DNA of 45,617 nucleotides from assembly GCF_007990935.1 (NCBI RefSeq), contig NZ_BJXJ01000034.1, positions 1 to 45,617 of the forward strand, written 5' to 3'. Below, piece after piece: positions 17,623-25,479 of the stretch. The DNA is from Vibrio sagamiensis NBRC 104589. GTDB lineage: Bacteria; Pseudomonadota; Gammaproteobacteria; Enterobacterales; Vibrionaceae. The notes beneath the pieces were generated by a model. It was given only the letters and a program-made list of their open reading frames with translations, searched no databases and was not told the DNA's origin. Position 1 is the first letter of the stretch. Each line of letters begins with the position of its first letter. The position numbers and the translations under genes are program-made.

Positions 17623-18480
17623 TTAAAGTTCGCCAACGGCCAATTTCAGCTTCTTCATTGCATTTTTCTCTAACTGACGAATACGCTCAGCAGAAACTCC
17701 ATATTCATCCGCCAGATCTTGTAACGTTGATTTATTATCATCTAGCCAACGAGAGCGGACAATATGCTGGCTGCGTTGATCTAGACTTGCCAGAGCGTGA
17801 CCTAAACGATTATTGGTATGCTCTTCCCAGTTCGCAGCCTCGATATTATCGGCAATATCAGATGCTTTATCTTCTAGGTATATCGTTGGTGCTGTATAAG
17901 CATTAGAGCTGTCGGCTTCATCAATAGGCATGTCAAATGCAGAATCAACTGCAGCTAAACGAGATTCCATTTCACGAACTTCTGCAGGTTCAACACCCAG
18001 TGCTTGTGCAACTGTTTCAACCTCACCATTATTAAACCAACCTAAGCGCTTTTTAGATTTGCGTAAGTTAAAAAATAGTTTACGTTGCGCTTTAGTGGTT
18101 GCAATTTTGACGATTCGCCAATTACGAAGTACATATTCGTGAATTTCGGCTTTGATCCAATGCACGGCAAAAGACACTAATCGCACCCCTACTTCAGGGT
18201 TGAATCGCTTAACTGCTTTCATTAGGCCAATATTGCCTTCTTGCACGAGATCGGCCATCGGTAAGCCGTAACCAGAGTATCCTCGAGCAACATGAACGAC
18301 GAACCTCAGGTGAGATAAAATCAGCCCTTTCGCCGAGTCAATTTCACCGTTGTAGTGTAATCTTTCTGCCAAATCACGCTCTTCATCTGCTGTCAGCATT
18401 GGGTAACTATTAACAGACCGGATATAGCTATCAAGGCTATCTTGCGTGACTAGAGCCATCGGATACGCTTCTTTTGTCAT
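17623..18480 (-). CDS. rpoH: Heat-shock sigma factor RpoH (sigma 32)
   Basis: Directs RNA polymerase to heat-shock promoters. The 285-aa product has sigma region 2 (LVQEGNIGLMKAVKRFNPE, then VRLVSFAVHWIKAEIHEYV), the RpoH box after it (QRKLFFNLRKSKKRLG) and region 4 with the helix-turn-helix (TLQDLADEYGVSAERIRQLE). TTG and ATG codons at 18495 and 18492 extend the frame, but the ATG at 18480 has GAGGAATGGA upstream and gives the family's MT-x-AYPMALV start. It follows ftsX with about 175 bp between, room for its own promoter. Confidence 0.97.
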   Translation of the reverse strand: MTKEAYPMALVTQDSLDSYIRSVNSYPMLTADEERDLAERLHYNGEIDSAKGLILSHLRFVVHVARGYSGYGLPMADLVQEGNIGLMKAVKRFNPEVGVRLVSFAVHWIKAEIHEYVLRNWRIVKIATTKAQRKLFFNLRKSKKRLGWFNNGEVETVAQALGVEPAEVREMESRLAAVDSAFDMPIDEADSSNAYTAPTIYLEDKASDIADNIEAANWEEHTNNRLGHALASLDQRSQHIVRSRWLDDNKSTLQDLADEYGVSAERIRQLEKNAMKKLKLAVGEL

Positions 18481-18655
18481 TCCATTCCTCATCAATCTCT
18501 GATCTTGAGCATCGTTTTGTACTGTAACTCAACCTACTTGAATCTAACATGAACAAATTTCAAACAGGGCAAACTATTATCCACAAACACGTCACCTAAA
18601 CAAGCTCTAGGTGACATTTTACGCTAATTAATACCTATAGTAGGACCATTTCAAG

Positions 18656-19624
18656 CTAAACTGGTTCAATTTCTTTCAAGTGACGTTGAGCAGAAACTCT
18701 CGCCGCCGCACAGCCAATCAAGCTTCCGATCACCATCAGAAGTAAAGATTCATCCCAGTTTAACCCAATTAGGCGAAACTGGCTGTCATAAAGTGTAGCC
18801 AATTCAGCAACTGCGTTATTCATAACAAAGGTGATAACAGCAGTGACAAACCAAGCAATGAAAGCTCCTAGCACACCGAACCACATACCTGTATATAAGT
18901 AAGGACGAAGAATAAAACCGTCTGTTGCTCCGATCAACTTCATCGTTTGAATTTCTTCTTTATTGGCAAGTACATTAAAACGTAAGGTATTACCGACGAT
19001 CAAAAATACCGCACCCAACATCAATAAAGTTAGAGTGATAACGATAATACTCGCTAAATTTTTTATCGCATCCAAGCGAACCAGCCAATCTTCATCTAAT
19101 CTGACATCTGTTACATATTCAAGCTTTGAGATTTTTTCAGCCAATAACTTGATATCACGTTTTTTTTCTGAGCTTGGAGCGATTACCAACACACCAGGTA
19201 AAGCATAGCCATTTAACAAACTCAATGCTTGATCAAAACCTGCATATTGGCTTAGATCCGAAAGACCTTGTTGTGGTGAAATATATTCGACTTTTTTAAC
19301 GAGTGGCCAGGTCTCAATTTGGTCCTTAAGTACCATCACCCTTGCATCCGCCATACCTTCTAGTAAGTAAGCACTCACCTTCGATGGAGAAGCAACATTC
19401 TCTGCTGCGCTGGCAAGGTTTTTTCCCAATAAATACACACAAGCAGGCATGGCAAGAGCCATAGAGATCACTGCTAAGGTTAAGATATTACCTAAAGGCC
19501 GATGCCACAATGCACGAAAAGAGATTTTTGCTTGCTTGATATGAGAGGTAAGCACACCATCCGTATTCACTCGAAGTTTACCGCGTCCCTTACCTTTTTT
19601 ATGGGTTCGCTTGTTACTTTCCAT
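18656..19624 (-). CDS. ftsX: Cell division ABC transporter permease FtsX
   Basis: Four-helix inner-membrane subunit that works with FtsE to activate periplasmic amidases at the septum. From the ATG at 19624 it has 322 aa: a basic cytoplasmic N-terminus, a first membrane helix (about residues 55-75), a large periplasmic loop, and three C-terminal helices. A GTG at 19639 extends the frame by five codons, but the 19624 ATG has GAGGTTGAAG upstream. The start overlaps the ftsE end by 11 bp. Operon ftsY-ftsE-ftsX. Confidence 0.96.
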   Translation of the reverse strand: MESNKRTHKKGKGRGKLRVNTDGVLTSHIKQAKISFRALWHRPLGNILTLAVISMALAMPACVYLLGKNLASAAENVASPSKVSAYLLEGMADARVMVLKDQIETWPLVKKVEYISPQQGLSDLSQYAGFDQALSLLNGYALPGVLVIAPSSEKKRDIKLLAEKISKLEYVTDVRLDEDWLVRLDAIKNLASIIVITLTLLMLGAVFLIVGNTLRFNVLANKEEIQTMKLIGATDGFILRPYLYTGMWFGVLGAFIAWFVTAVITFVMNNAVAELATLYDSQFRLIGLNWDESLLLMVIGSLIGCAAARVSAQRHLKEIEPV

Positions 19625-20288
19625 AATCTTCAACCTCACTCAAAAAGCCTTGGTTCAACTCAAAATGTCGATATTGTGGGCGAGAGTTGACTAAGCCGAT
19701 ATCATGAGTTGCGATAAGGATAGTTACCCCTGCACGATTAAATTCTTCAAATAAACGCAGAATACGACCAGATAAATCAGGGTCTAAGTTCCCTGTAGGC
19801 TCATCGGCAACTAATAATGTTGGTCTATTTACAACCGCACGAGCGATACCTACTCGTTGTTGTTCGCCACCCGATAGCTGGCTTGGCAGGCAGCGAGCTT
19901 TATCAAGCAAATCGGTTTTGTCCAAAGCAGCCGATACACGACGTTTGATTTCATTTTCAGAAATAGCTTCAATACGCATCGGTAAAGCAACATTATCAAA
20001 GACACTACGATCCATAAGTAGGCGGTGATCTTGAAAAACGATTCCAATATTACGACGCAAAAAGGGAATATCTTTAGGCGAAATGCGAGTGATATCATGA
20101 CCATTAAAATGCACTTTGCCATCGCTTGGGCGTTCGATCGCACATATCAGTTTCAACAAAGTACTTTTACCGGCTCCGGAGTGCCCTCCCAGAAATGCCA
20201 TTTCTCCACGTCGAAGATGAAAGTCAACTTTCTGTAAGGCTTGTCTACCACCTCGATAAACTTTGCTAACTTGCTGGAATTGAATCAC
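19614..20288 (-). CDS. ftsE: Cell division ATP-binding protein FtsE
   Basis: ABC ATPase of the FtsEX complex at the divisome. The 224-aa protein carries Walker A GHSGAGKST, the signature LSGGEQQRVGIAR, Walker B LLVADEPTGNLDP and the switch histidine in ATHD, all in order. The length is typical. It lies 22 bp after ftsY and overlaps ftsX. Confidence 0.98.
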   Translation of the reverse strand: MIQFQQVSKVYRGGRQALQKVDFHLRRGEMAFLGGHSGAGKSTLLKLICAIERPSDGKVHFNGHDITRISPKDIPFLRRNIGIVFQDHRLLMDRSVFDNVALPMRIEAISENEIKRRVSAALDKTDLLDKARCLPSQLSGGEQQRVGIARAVVNRPTLLVADEPTGNLDPDLSGRILRLFEEFNRAGVTILIATHDIGLVNSRPQYRHFELNQGFLSEVEDYGK

Positions 20289-20310
20289 AGTGAATTCCTC
20301 TCACTCTTAA

Positions 20311-21495
20311 CTACTCTTCTCGGCTAAAAAGAGCATCAATGAACTCTTGAGTTTCAAATGGACGCAAGTCTTCGATCCCTTCACCGACACCAATGTAGCG
20401 CAGTGGGATTTCAAACTGATCGGCAAGCGCGAAGATCACTCCACCTTTTGCTGTTCCATCAAGTTTAGTCAAGGTAATTCCTGTAAGCGGAGCAACATCA
20501 CTAAACAATTTGGCTTGGCTAATGGCATTTTGACCCGTACCCGCATCAAGCGTGAGCATAATTTCATGCGGCGCAGAGTCGTCAATTTTTTTCATGACTC
20601 GCACAATTTTACGCAGCTCTTCCATCAAGTTCGCTTTGTTCTGCAAACGCCCTGCGGTATCGGCGATCACAACATCCACACCACGCGCTTTAGCCGCTTC
20701 AATCGCGTCATAGATCACTGACGCACTATCCGCTCCAGTATGCTGAGCAATAACAGGAACCTGATTACGCTCTCCCCATACTTGCAATTGTTCAACGGCA
20801 GCAGCTCGGAAAGTATCCCCTGCAGCAAGCATGACTTTTTTACCTTGATTTTGGAATTGTTTGGCAAGTTTACCGATGGTCGTGGTCTTACCTACCCCGT
20901 TAACTCCGACCATCAAAATCACATAAGGTGTCTTGCTCGTGTCAATTTCAAGCGGTTGTTCTACCTTAGCGAGAATGTCTGCCATCTCTTCTTTCAACAA
21001 ACCATACAATGCTTCACCATCTTTTAAATCACGATGTGACGCTTTCTCTGTCAGGTTATTGATGATTTTCGCTGTTGTATCCATACCGACATCGGCAATC
21101 AGCAGTTGCTCTTCCAGTTCTTCAAATAAATCATCATCAATTTTTTTACCGCTAAACAGGCCAAAGAAGCCAGCACCAATATTGGCTTTGGTACGGCTCA
21201 GGCTGCGCTTCAAACGAGCAAAAAAGCTTTCGGTCGGTTTCTCTTGCTCTTGCACTCGAGGAGAAAGATTTTCTTGCTCGATAGGCTTGACTTGTTCAGT
21301 TTCAACAACCTCAACCGCTGCAACTGGCTCTGAGCTGTCTGCTGTGGCTTGGTTTTCCTCTCGCGACTTGTCGTCAGCCGTTGTTTGTTCAGCCTTCTCT
21401 GGTAAAGCAGACTCTTCTTGTTTTGATTTTTGGCTTGGTTCTTCATCACCAAAGCCTAGCCACGAAAGTAATCCGCGCTTTTTCTTTTCCGTCAT
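20311..21495 (-). CDS. ftsY: Signal recognition particle receptor FtsY
   Basis: SRP-receptor GTPase that targets ribosomes making membrane proteins to SecYEG. The 394-aa protein has an acidic, low-complexity A domain (residues 1 to about 85, rich in E, Q and A), then the N domain and the G domain with GVNGVGKTTTIGKLA, DTAGRLQ and TKLDGTAKGG. The A domain is shorter than in E. coli FtsY. First gene of ftsYEX. Confidence 0.98.
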   Translation of the reverse strand: MTEKKKRGLLSWLGFGDEEPSQKSKQEESALPEKAEQTTADDKSREENQATADSSEPVAAVEVVETEQVKPIEQENLSPRVQEQEKPTESFFARLKRSLSRTKANIGAGFFGLFSGKKIDDDLFEELEEQLLIADVGMDTTAKIINNLTEKASHRDLKDGEALYGLLKEEMADILAKVEQPLEIDTSKTPYVILMVGVNGVGKTTTIGKLAKQFQNQGKKVMLAAGDTFRAAAVEQLQVWGERNQVPVIAQHTGADSASVIYDAIEAAKARGVDVVIADTAGRLQNKANLMEELRKIVRVMKKIDDSAPHEIMLTLDAGTGQNAISQAKLFSDVAPLTGITLTKLDGTAKGGVIFALADQFEIPLRYIGVGEGIEDLRPFETQEFIDALFSREE

Positions 21496-21649
21496 TAGGG
21501 GCTATCCTAGATTGTCTTTTTGTCTATTAATGACTCTTTTCTAACAAGATGGCTCTGTCAGAAAAGCAATAAGCAAAGTTTTCCAAACGTGACTAAGAGA
21601 TAAATCTCATCGTATTAATGTTACACTCTGCCATCTTCAATATTCTGGG

Positions 21650-21686
21650 CTATACCCAAGCTTACAGCCTGAGTGATTGGGTATAG
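21650..21686. repeat. Intergenic palindromic repeat, copy 3
   Basis: CTATACCCAA (21650-21659) and TTGGGTATAG (21677-21686) are perfect 10-bp inverted arms separated by 17 bp. The arms match the ends of the repeats at 9383 and 15365. It lies just upstream of rsmD. Confidence 0.75.
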
Positions 21687-21714
21687 TATCACTTTATTAG
21701 CGGTCAAAAAATCT

Positions 21715-22314
21715 ATGGTAAAACGTCGCCAGCAAAACTCATCACAAAAAAAGCCCACCAGCGGCTTTGTACGCATCATTAGTGGTCTATGGAGAGGCAG
21801 AAAACTCCCTGTCCACGACGCAGAAGGTTTGCGTCCCACTACGGATCGCGTCAAGGAAACACTCTTTAATTGGTTAGCCCAAGACGTACCACAGGCGAAA
21901 TGCCTCGATTTATTTTCAGGTGCCGGCAGCCTTGGCTTTGAATCCGCTTCTCGACAAGCCGAGCATGTCACTATGGTAGAACTGAACGCCCAAGCATTTC
22001 AACAACTACAGAAAAATGTTACGACTCTAAAAGCCACCAATATTGAACTCATTCAGAACGATGCGCTTCAGTTTTTACAGCAGCCTGCGACCCCATATAA
22101 TGTTGTCTTCATCGATCCTCCATTTCGTAAAGGGCTACTCGATGAGACGATCGATTTGCTAGAGAAGCAAGGCTGGCTAGCCGCTGATGCCATGATCTAC
22201 ATCGAAACAGAAAAAGAACTGGATATTACAACGTTGCCGAATAATTGGCACTTACACAGAGAAAAAACAGCGGGCCAGGTCAGTTTCCGCTTATATCAAC
22301 GTTCATCTGATTAG
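21715..22314 (+). CDS. rsmD: 16S rRNA (guanine966-N2)-methyltransferase RsmD
   Basis: Methylates G966 of 16S rRNA in the 30S subunit. The 199-aa product has the RIISGLWRGRKL N-terminus, the PTTDRVKETLFNWL motif, the SAM motif CLDLFSGAGSLGFES and the catalytic FIDPPF. The open frame extends 14 codons further up through an intergenic repeat; the ATG at 21715 is preferred on family similarity. Divergent from ftsY, the same arrangement as in E. coli, and followed by the yhhL homologue. Confidence 0.95.
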   Translation: MVKRRQQNSSQKKPTSGFVRIISGLWRGRKLPVHDAEGLRPTTDRVKETLFNWLAQDVPQAKCLDLFSGAGSLGFESASRQAEHVTMVELNAQAFQQLQKNVTTLKATNIELIQNDALQFLQQPATPYNVVFIDPPFRKGLLDETIDLLEKQGWLAADAMIYIETEKELDITTLPNNWHLHREKTAGQVSFRLYQRSSD

Positions 22315-22339
22315 CATACGACATTAAAAGGATAGTTAA

Positions 22340-22606
22340 ATGAAAGCATTATTGATACTTGCCAAGGCAGCCATTGCCTTTGTCTGGTTTGTTTTACTCC
22401 TGAATATCTTTATCCCTTTCCCCGGTAAAGCCGCCATCGCATTATACATTATGACTGCTTTCTTATTTATGATGCATGGACTACAAATGGCGATTTTCAT
22501 CGGTGCGTTCGGCGATAAAATTAAGATGAGTACCTGGGAGAAATATTCCATCCTTGTGTTTGGTATCTTCGCTTTACTTGATATTCGTCGTAAACATATG
22601 ATCTAA
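22340..22606 (+). CDS. yhhL: DUF1145 family membrane protein (YhhL)
   Basis: An 88-aa hydrophobic protein with two or three membrane segments (about 5-25, 30-50 and a weaker one at 66-80), ending in the basic RRKHMI. It matches the YhhL/DUF1145 family by size and by its position 25 bp after rsmD, and AAGGAT precedes the ATG. Family function is unknown. A perfect terminator follows. Confidence 0.85.
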   Translation: MKALLILAKAAIAFVWFVLLLNIFIPFPGKAAIALYIMTAFLFMMHGLQMAIFIGAFGDKIKMSTWEKYSILVFGIFALLDIRRKHMI

Positions 22607-22611
22607 AAATA

Positions 22612-22645
22612 AACAGCCGCTACTCAATTGAGTAGCGGCTTTTGG
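22612..22645. terminator. Terminator after yhhL
   Basis: AGCCGCTACTCAA and TTGAGTAGCGGCT form a 13-bp perfect palindrome at 22615-22640, followed by TTT. Confidence 0.82.
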
Positions 22646-22689
22646 CTAATGAACGACAGTAAACCTACCTCTTACACGGCAGACATTCG

Positions 22690-23328
22690 CTAAATCGATG
22701 AAGAAACACCGGATGCAACAATAAGAGCATGACAAAGCAAATAACTGCCATTAACCCAAAGACTGATAGTCTTATTCATTTTCCGACAGTCATACAATGC
22801 ATAGCCAAGAGCTGAAGCAATCATGACTAAAGTGCCACCAAAACCCAACGCACTAGAATAACTGGGCATTTGCAGCCACACCTCTCCCGCGACCCAAGCC
22901 ATTTGAACCAGCATAACGCCCATAATAGCAACAGGAAGTAATAACGCATCAAGTCGGGGTAATAAAAGGAAGAAAGCCACGATACTGGCAGATAATAGTA
23001 AAGCTAACAGCCACCAAATCACTTCACCATTTAACTGCACCCAAAAGGCTTTGCTATAGCATACCTGAGCAAGTAAGTAGCCAGTAAAATACAATGCTTT
23101 TAAGAACCGGCCTGATTTCAATGAATGTAGCATGTCAGCAAGCATAAATGTTACCAACCCACCTGCGATCCAGTCAGTGTGATCTGCTGAATTTCCTGCT
23201 GTTAAAATAAGCACCAACAGCAAAGCTAATGTTAAAAGCTTAAAGATCTGGGCTTGCCTAAAGTTTGCTTGCTTGGTCCCAAGAACAGAATATAACCCTG
23301 ACAAACCGATCGCTAACCAACTCCACAT
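22690..23328 (-). CDS. yhhN: YhhN family (TMEM86-like) membrane protein
   Basis: A 212-aa polytopic protein with about seven to eight membrane segments. It resembles the YhhN/TMEM86 family, whose eukaryotic members are lysoplasmalogenases that hydrolyse vinyl-ether lysolipids. Visible family-type stretches are GGLVTFMLADMLHSL near residue 55-70 and the C-terminal SYLLCHALIVAS. E. coli has yhhL-yhhM-yhhN together after rsmD; here yhhN faces the other way and yhhM lies 1.5 kb further on. Enzymatic activity is inferred from the family only. Confidence 0.8.
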   Translation of the reverse strand: MWSWLAIGLSGLYSVLGTKQANFRQAQIFKLLTLALLLVLILTAGNSADHTDWIAGGLVTFMLADMLHSLKSGRFLKALYFTGYLLAQVCYSKAFWVQLNGEVIWWLLALLLSASIVAFFLLLPRLDALLLPVAIMGVMLVQMAWVAGEVWLQMPSYSSALGFGGTLVMIASALGYALYDCRKMNKTISLWVNGSYLLCHALIVASGVSSSI

Positions 23329-24061
23329 TTTATCATACCCTTCACTTATCCACGCGCTAGTCTAGGTAGACTAACCTTGATGTAAAGATATTATCAACGA
23401 AAGTTGGATCTAGATAGCGAATCATAAGCTTGATTCATTGACCTCTAACCTGACACAACTTTTCACTCCAACCAATATAATTCATAGTAATTTGCCTAAT
23501 TCTGAGGCCTAAAACATTAAAAAAAACCACTTAGATATCGCTTACTAGAATTTAAAACCAAATTCATATAACAAGTAAGTCAGACACAATCAAAGTAAAA
23601 TAAAAAAACATCAAAAACATAGACTTATCGAAAGATAACCACTCTAAAAAAAGAAGAGGGACAATATATACTTACAAAAAGTCCTTAGATATTTAATCGG
23701 AGGGAGTACAAATCACTAACATTTCAACTCTTCATCTAAAAAAAATGATATTTAATGACACTTATGAGCACTTGAAATGAATAACTACCAAAATCCACAA
23801 AATAAAACAAAACCCAAAAGCAGAAAATAAAAAAACAAAATAAAATAAAATAAAAACAAACACATAAGATAAAAAATAGTGTAAAAAACAAACAAGATCA
23901 TTTATCAAACACCTCAAAAAACACTGTTTCTTATCGTAATAAAGCTTAAAAACCCACAGAAAAATCGAATTTAAAATACTTTCAACTAAATGTTGACCAA
24001 AAAGTCAAAAAAGTGATACATTGGTTATATTACGTTCATCAAGAATTTTAGAGGTAGTGTT
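23329..24061. other. A-rich 730-bp intergenic region
   Basis: No convincing ORF or RNA gene was found here. From about 23510 to 23960 the plus strand is strikingly rich in A and poor in T, with runs such as AAAATAAAATAAAATAAAAA near 23830-23860. A GGAGGG at 23699-23704 looks like a ribosome site but has no start codon after it. The region separates divergent yhhN and the 26-codon gene and would be expected to be curved and to bind H-NS-like proteins. Confidence 0.5.
23993..24022 (+). promoter_or_regulatory. Candidate promoter of the 26-codon gene
   Basis: A -35 TTGACC (23993-23998) is followed after 18 bp by TACATT (24017-24022), which is preceded by TG to give an extended -10. It leaves a leader of about 30 nt before the small ORF. 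Confidence 0.5.
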
Positions 24062-24142
24062 ATGATTTCATCTTCTCAAAAACAAGGGCTGGTTATGATT
24101 GCAGTGGTTATGGGTTTAATGACACTGCCAATGATGTACTAA
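24062..24142 (+). CDS. 26-residue hydrophobic peptide (small membrane protein)
   Basis: The ORF encodes a 26-aa peptide with a short polar N-terminus (MISSSQKQ) and one hydrophobic stretch rich in methionine (VMIAVVMGLMTLPMMY), long enough for one membrane helix. Support for a real gene is a GAGG ribosome site 7 nt before the ATG, a candidate promoter about 40 bp upstream, and a strong terminator 13 bp after the stop. I cannot assign it to a named family with certainty; YnhF-like small membrane proteins are one possibility. It converges on the DUF4145-like gene. Confidence 0.7.
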   Translation: MISSSQKQGLVMIAVVMGLMTLPMMY

Positions 24143-24152
24143 ACAATTTGTT

Positions 24153-24184
24153 ATAAAAAGGGACGCACTTGCGTCCCTTTTTTG
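24153..24184. terminator. Strong bidirectional terminator
   Basis: AAAAAGGGACGCA (24155-24167) pairs with TGCGTCCCTTTTT (24170-24182) around a tiny loop. It serves the 26-codon gene and the opposing DUF4145-like gene. Confidence 0.92.
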
Positions 24185-24204
24185 CCTTTCACCGTCATTT
24201 ATTA

Positions 24205-24570
24205 CTACAAATGCTTCATTAACAAGTCCCAATGCATGTAATAGAATCCAAGTGCAGCTAGCGTAATAGCAATCATCAATAAAATTGCTGTTCTCCAAAT
24301 AAAACGAGCACTCCTAGGTGTCAGTTCTTTTTCACATACATCGCACGCATGCAAAAAGTCTTTTCTATTATCCAACTTGTAGTCTTCTTCATGCACAACT
24401 TTATTTCGCACAGTCGCAATAAAGCGGAGCTTTGAAATCACATCATGTGGTAAGCGGTCTTCACAGCTAGTAACCATTTGATGTAATCCCTTACCTTCTG
24501 CGTGATATTGGGTACGTAGAAGCTTTTCAAGCCTACGGGTGCGCATAACCACTTTTTCAATATCTGACAT
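24205..24570 (-). CDS. HEPN/DUF4145-like protein with C-terminal membrane anchor
   Basis: A 121-aa protein. Residues 1-85 look helical and contain VISKLRFIATVRNKVVHEED, typical of the DUF4145 branch of the HEPN superfamily. The R-x4-H motif (Arg55, His60) is the arrangement used by HEPN ribonucleases, though many DUF4145 proteins are not shown to be active. Two cysteines (ACDVCE) follow, and a single membrane helix lies at about residues 93-111 with a short tail. AAGGAGG precedes the ATG. Function unknown; a membrane-tethered RNA-binding or RNA-cleaving role is inference. Confidence 0.7.
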   Translation of the reverse strand: MSDIEKVVMRTRRLEKLLRTQYHAEGKGLHQMVTSCEDRLPHDVISKLRFIATVRNKVVHEEDYKLDNRKDFLHACDVCEKELTPRSARFIWRTAILLMIAITLAALGFYYMHWDLLMKHL

Positions 24571-24808
24571 CGCAACCCTCCTTGGTTACTATTACTATTA
24601 TTGTCATTTCATTCTTCTATAAATTAAGCACTTTTCGGCTTATTCTGAATAGCTGCCTTTTATGTTTCACAATTCAGAACTCACAAAGTGTGAAGCATAT
24701 CGAATAATACCAACAACACTTTTACTGGATCACGAATAAGCCACCTTACCCCATTATCAACTCATAGAATACGGTAAAATGAGGTTAATCAAATCATGGG
24801 AGGTTATT

Positions 24809-25138
24809 ATGCCAATTTCACTCATTCTGGCCTTACTCACCCTTATTGCAGCTGGTACTTGGATTTTCTTCCAGCTCTATAACAAACATTACTTTGGTAA
24901 CAATGCCCCAGAGAAAAAAGCTAAAGTGACCATATTAGATAAGCAAGCAATAGTCTTGCCAGAAACTCAGCCCGGCCAAGAAGATCAACAATATTGGATT
25001 TATGTGCAACGTGGGATGATGGGTCCTAAACGTGAATTTCAGGTCGGCATTCACTACTACCAGTCACTCATACCTGGAGATAAAGGACTGCTCACCTATC
25101 GTGGAGACAAGTTTTTACATTTCGCTTTAGAACGTTAA
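24809..25138 (+). CDS. yhhM: DUF2500 family protein (YhhM)
   Basis: A 109-aa protein with one N-terminal membrane helix (about residues 3-21) followed by a soluble beta-rich domain (KAKVTILDKQA, YWIYVQRG, YQSLIPGDKGLLTYRGDKFLHF), typical of DUF2500/YhhM. An in-frame ATG at 24779 exists, but the ATG at 24809 has GGGAGG at ideal spacing. Its function is unknown; in E. coli it sits in the rsmD-yhhL-yhhM-yhhN cluster, which is split here. Confidence 0.85.
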   Translation: MPISLILALLTLIAAGTWIFFQLYNKHYFGNNAPEKKAKVTILDKQAIVLPETQPGQEDQQYWIYVQRGMMGPKREFQVGIHYYQSLIPGDKGLLTYRGDKFLHFALER

Positions 25139-25305
25139 GGCACCAGCCACCGAATCTTAGCTGAGAGAGGTAGCCAATAACTCATCACTAAGGCTCCCAA
25201 AATACTAATCAATACCCAAGGTAAAGGTTGCCTATACGGGATGTGCAGAAAACCATAAAGCCAGCTTTTCCACTTTATCTTTCTGCATATAGAGAAATAT
25301 TCCAC
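25135..25305 (-). CDS. Possible 56-aa membrane protein or gene remnant
   Basis: Opposite strand to yhhM, sharing 4 bp of stop sequence with it. From a GTG the frame gives 56 residues, including a basic stretch (CRKIKWKSWLYGF), then PYRQPLPWVLISILGALV forming a membrane helix, and a basic end KIRWLVP. Composition looks protein-like rather than random, but there is no ribosome site, no ATG, and an in-frame stop 13 codons above the GTG. It may be the tail of a decayed gene. Low confidence. Confidence 0.3.
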   Translation of the reverse strand: MEYFSICRKIKWKSWLYGFLHIPYRQPLPWVLISILGALVMSYWLPLSAKIRWLVP

Positions 25306-25479
25306 AACGAAATTTAACGAGATAACTACGTTGGTTGATTCCTATCTTATCGATCTTACCCAACAATTTACGCTAAAAAGTTGTATAAATGAGATTCACG
25401 CCCTAAGATTTTTGTTTTAAACATGATTATAGACTCACACCTTTAATCTATTGAGCCGCTGATATTAAGAGAGATCATA

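Noticed and set aside
20933..21544. 203-codon open frame opposite ftsY
   Set aside because: Serine-rich translation typical of the antisense of a Glu/Ala-rich coding region; ftsY is unambiguous there.
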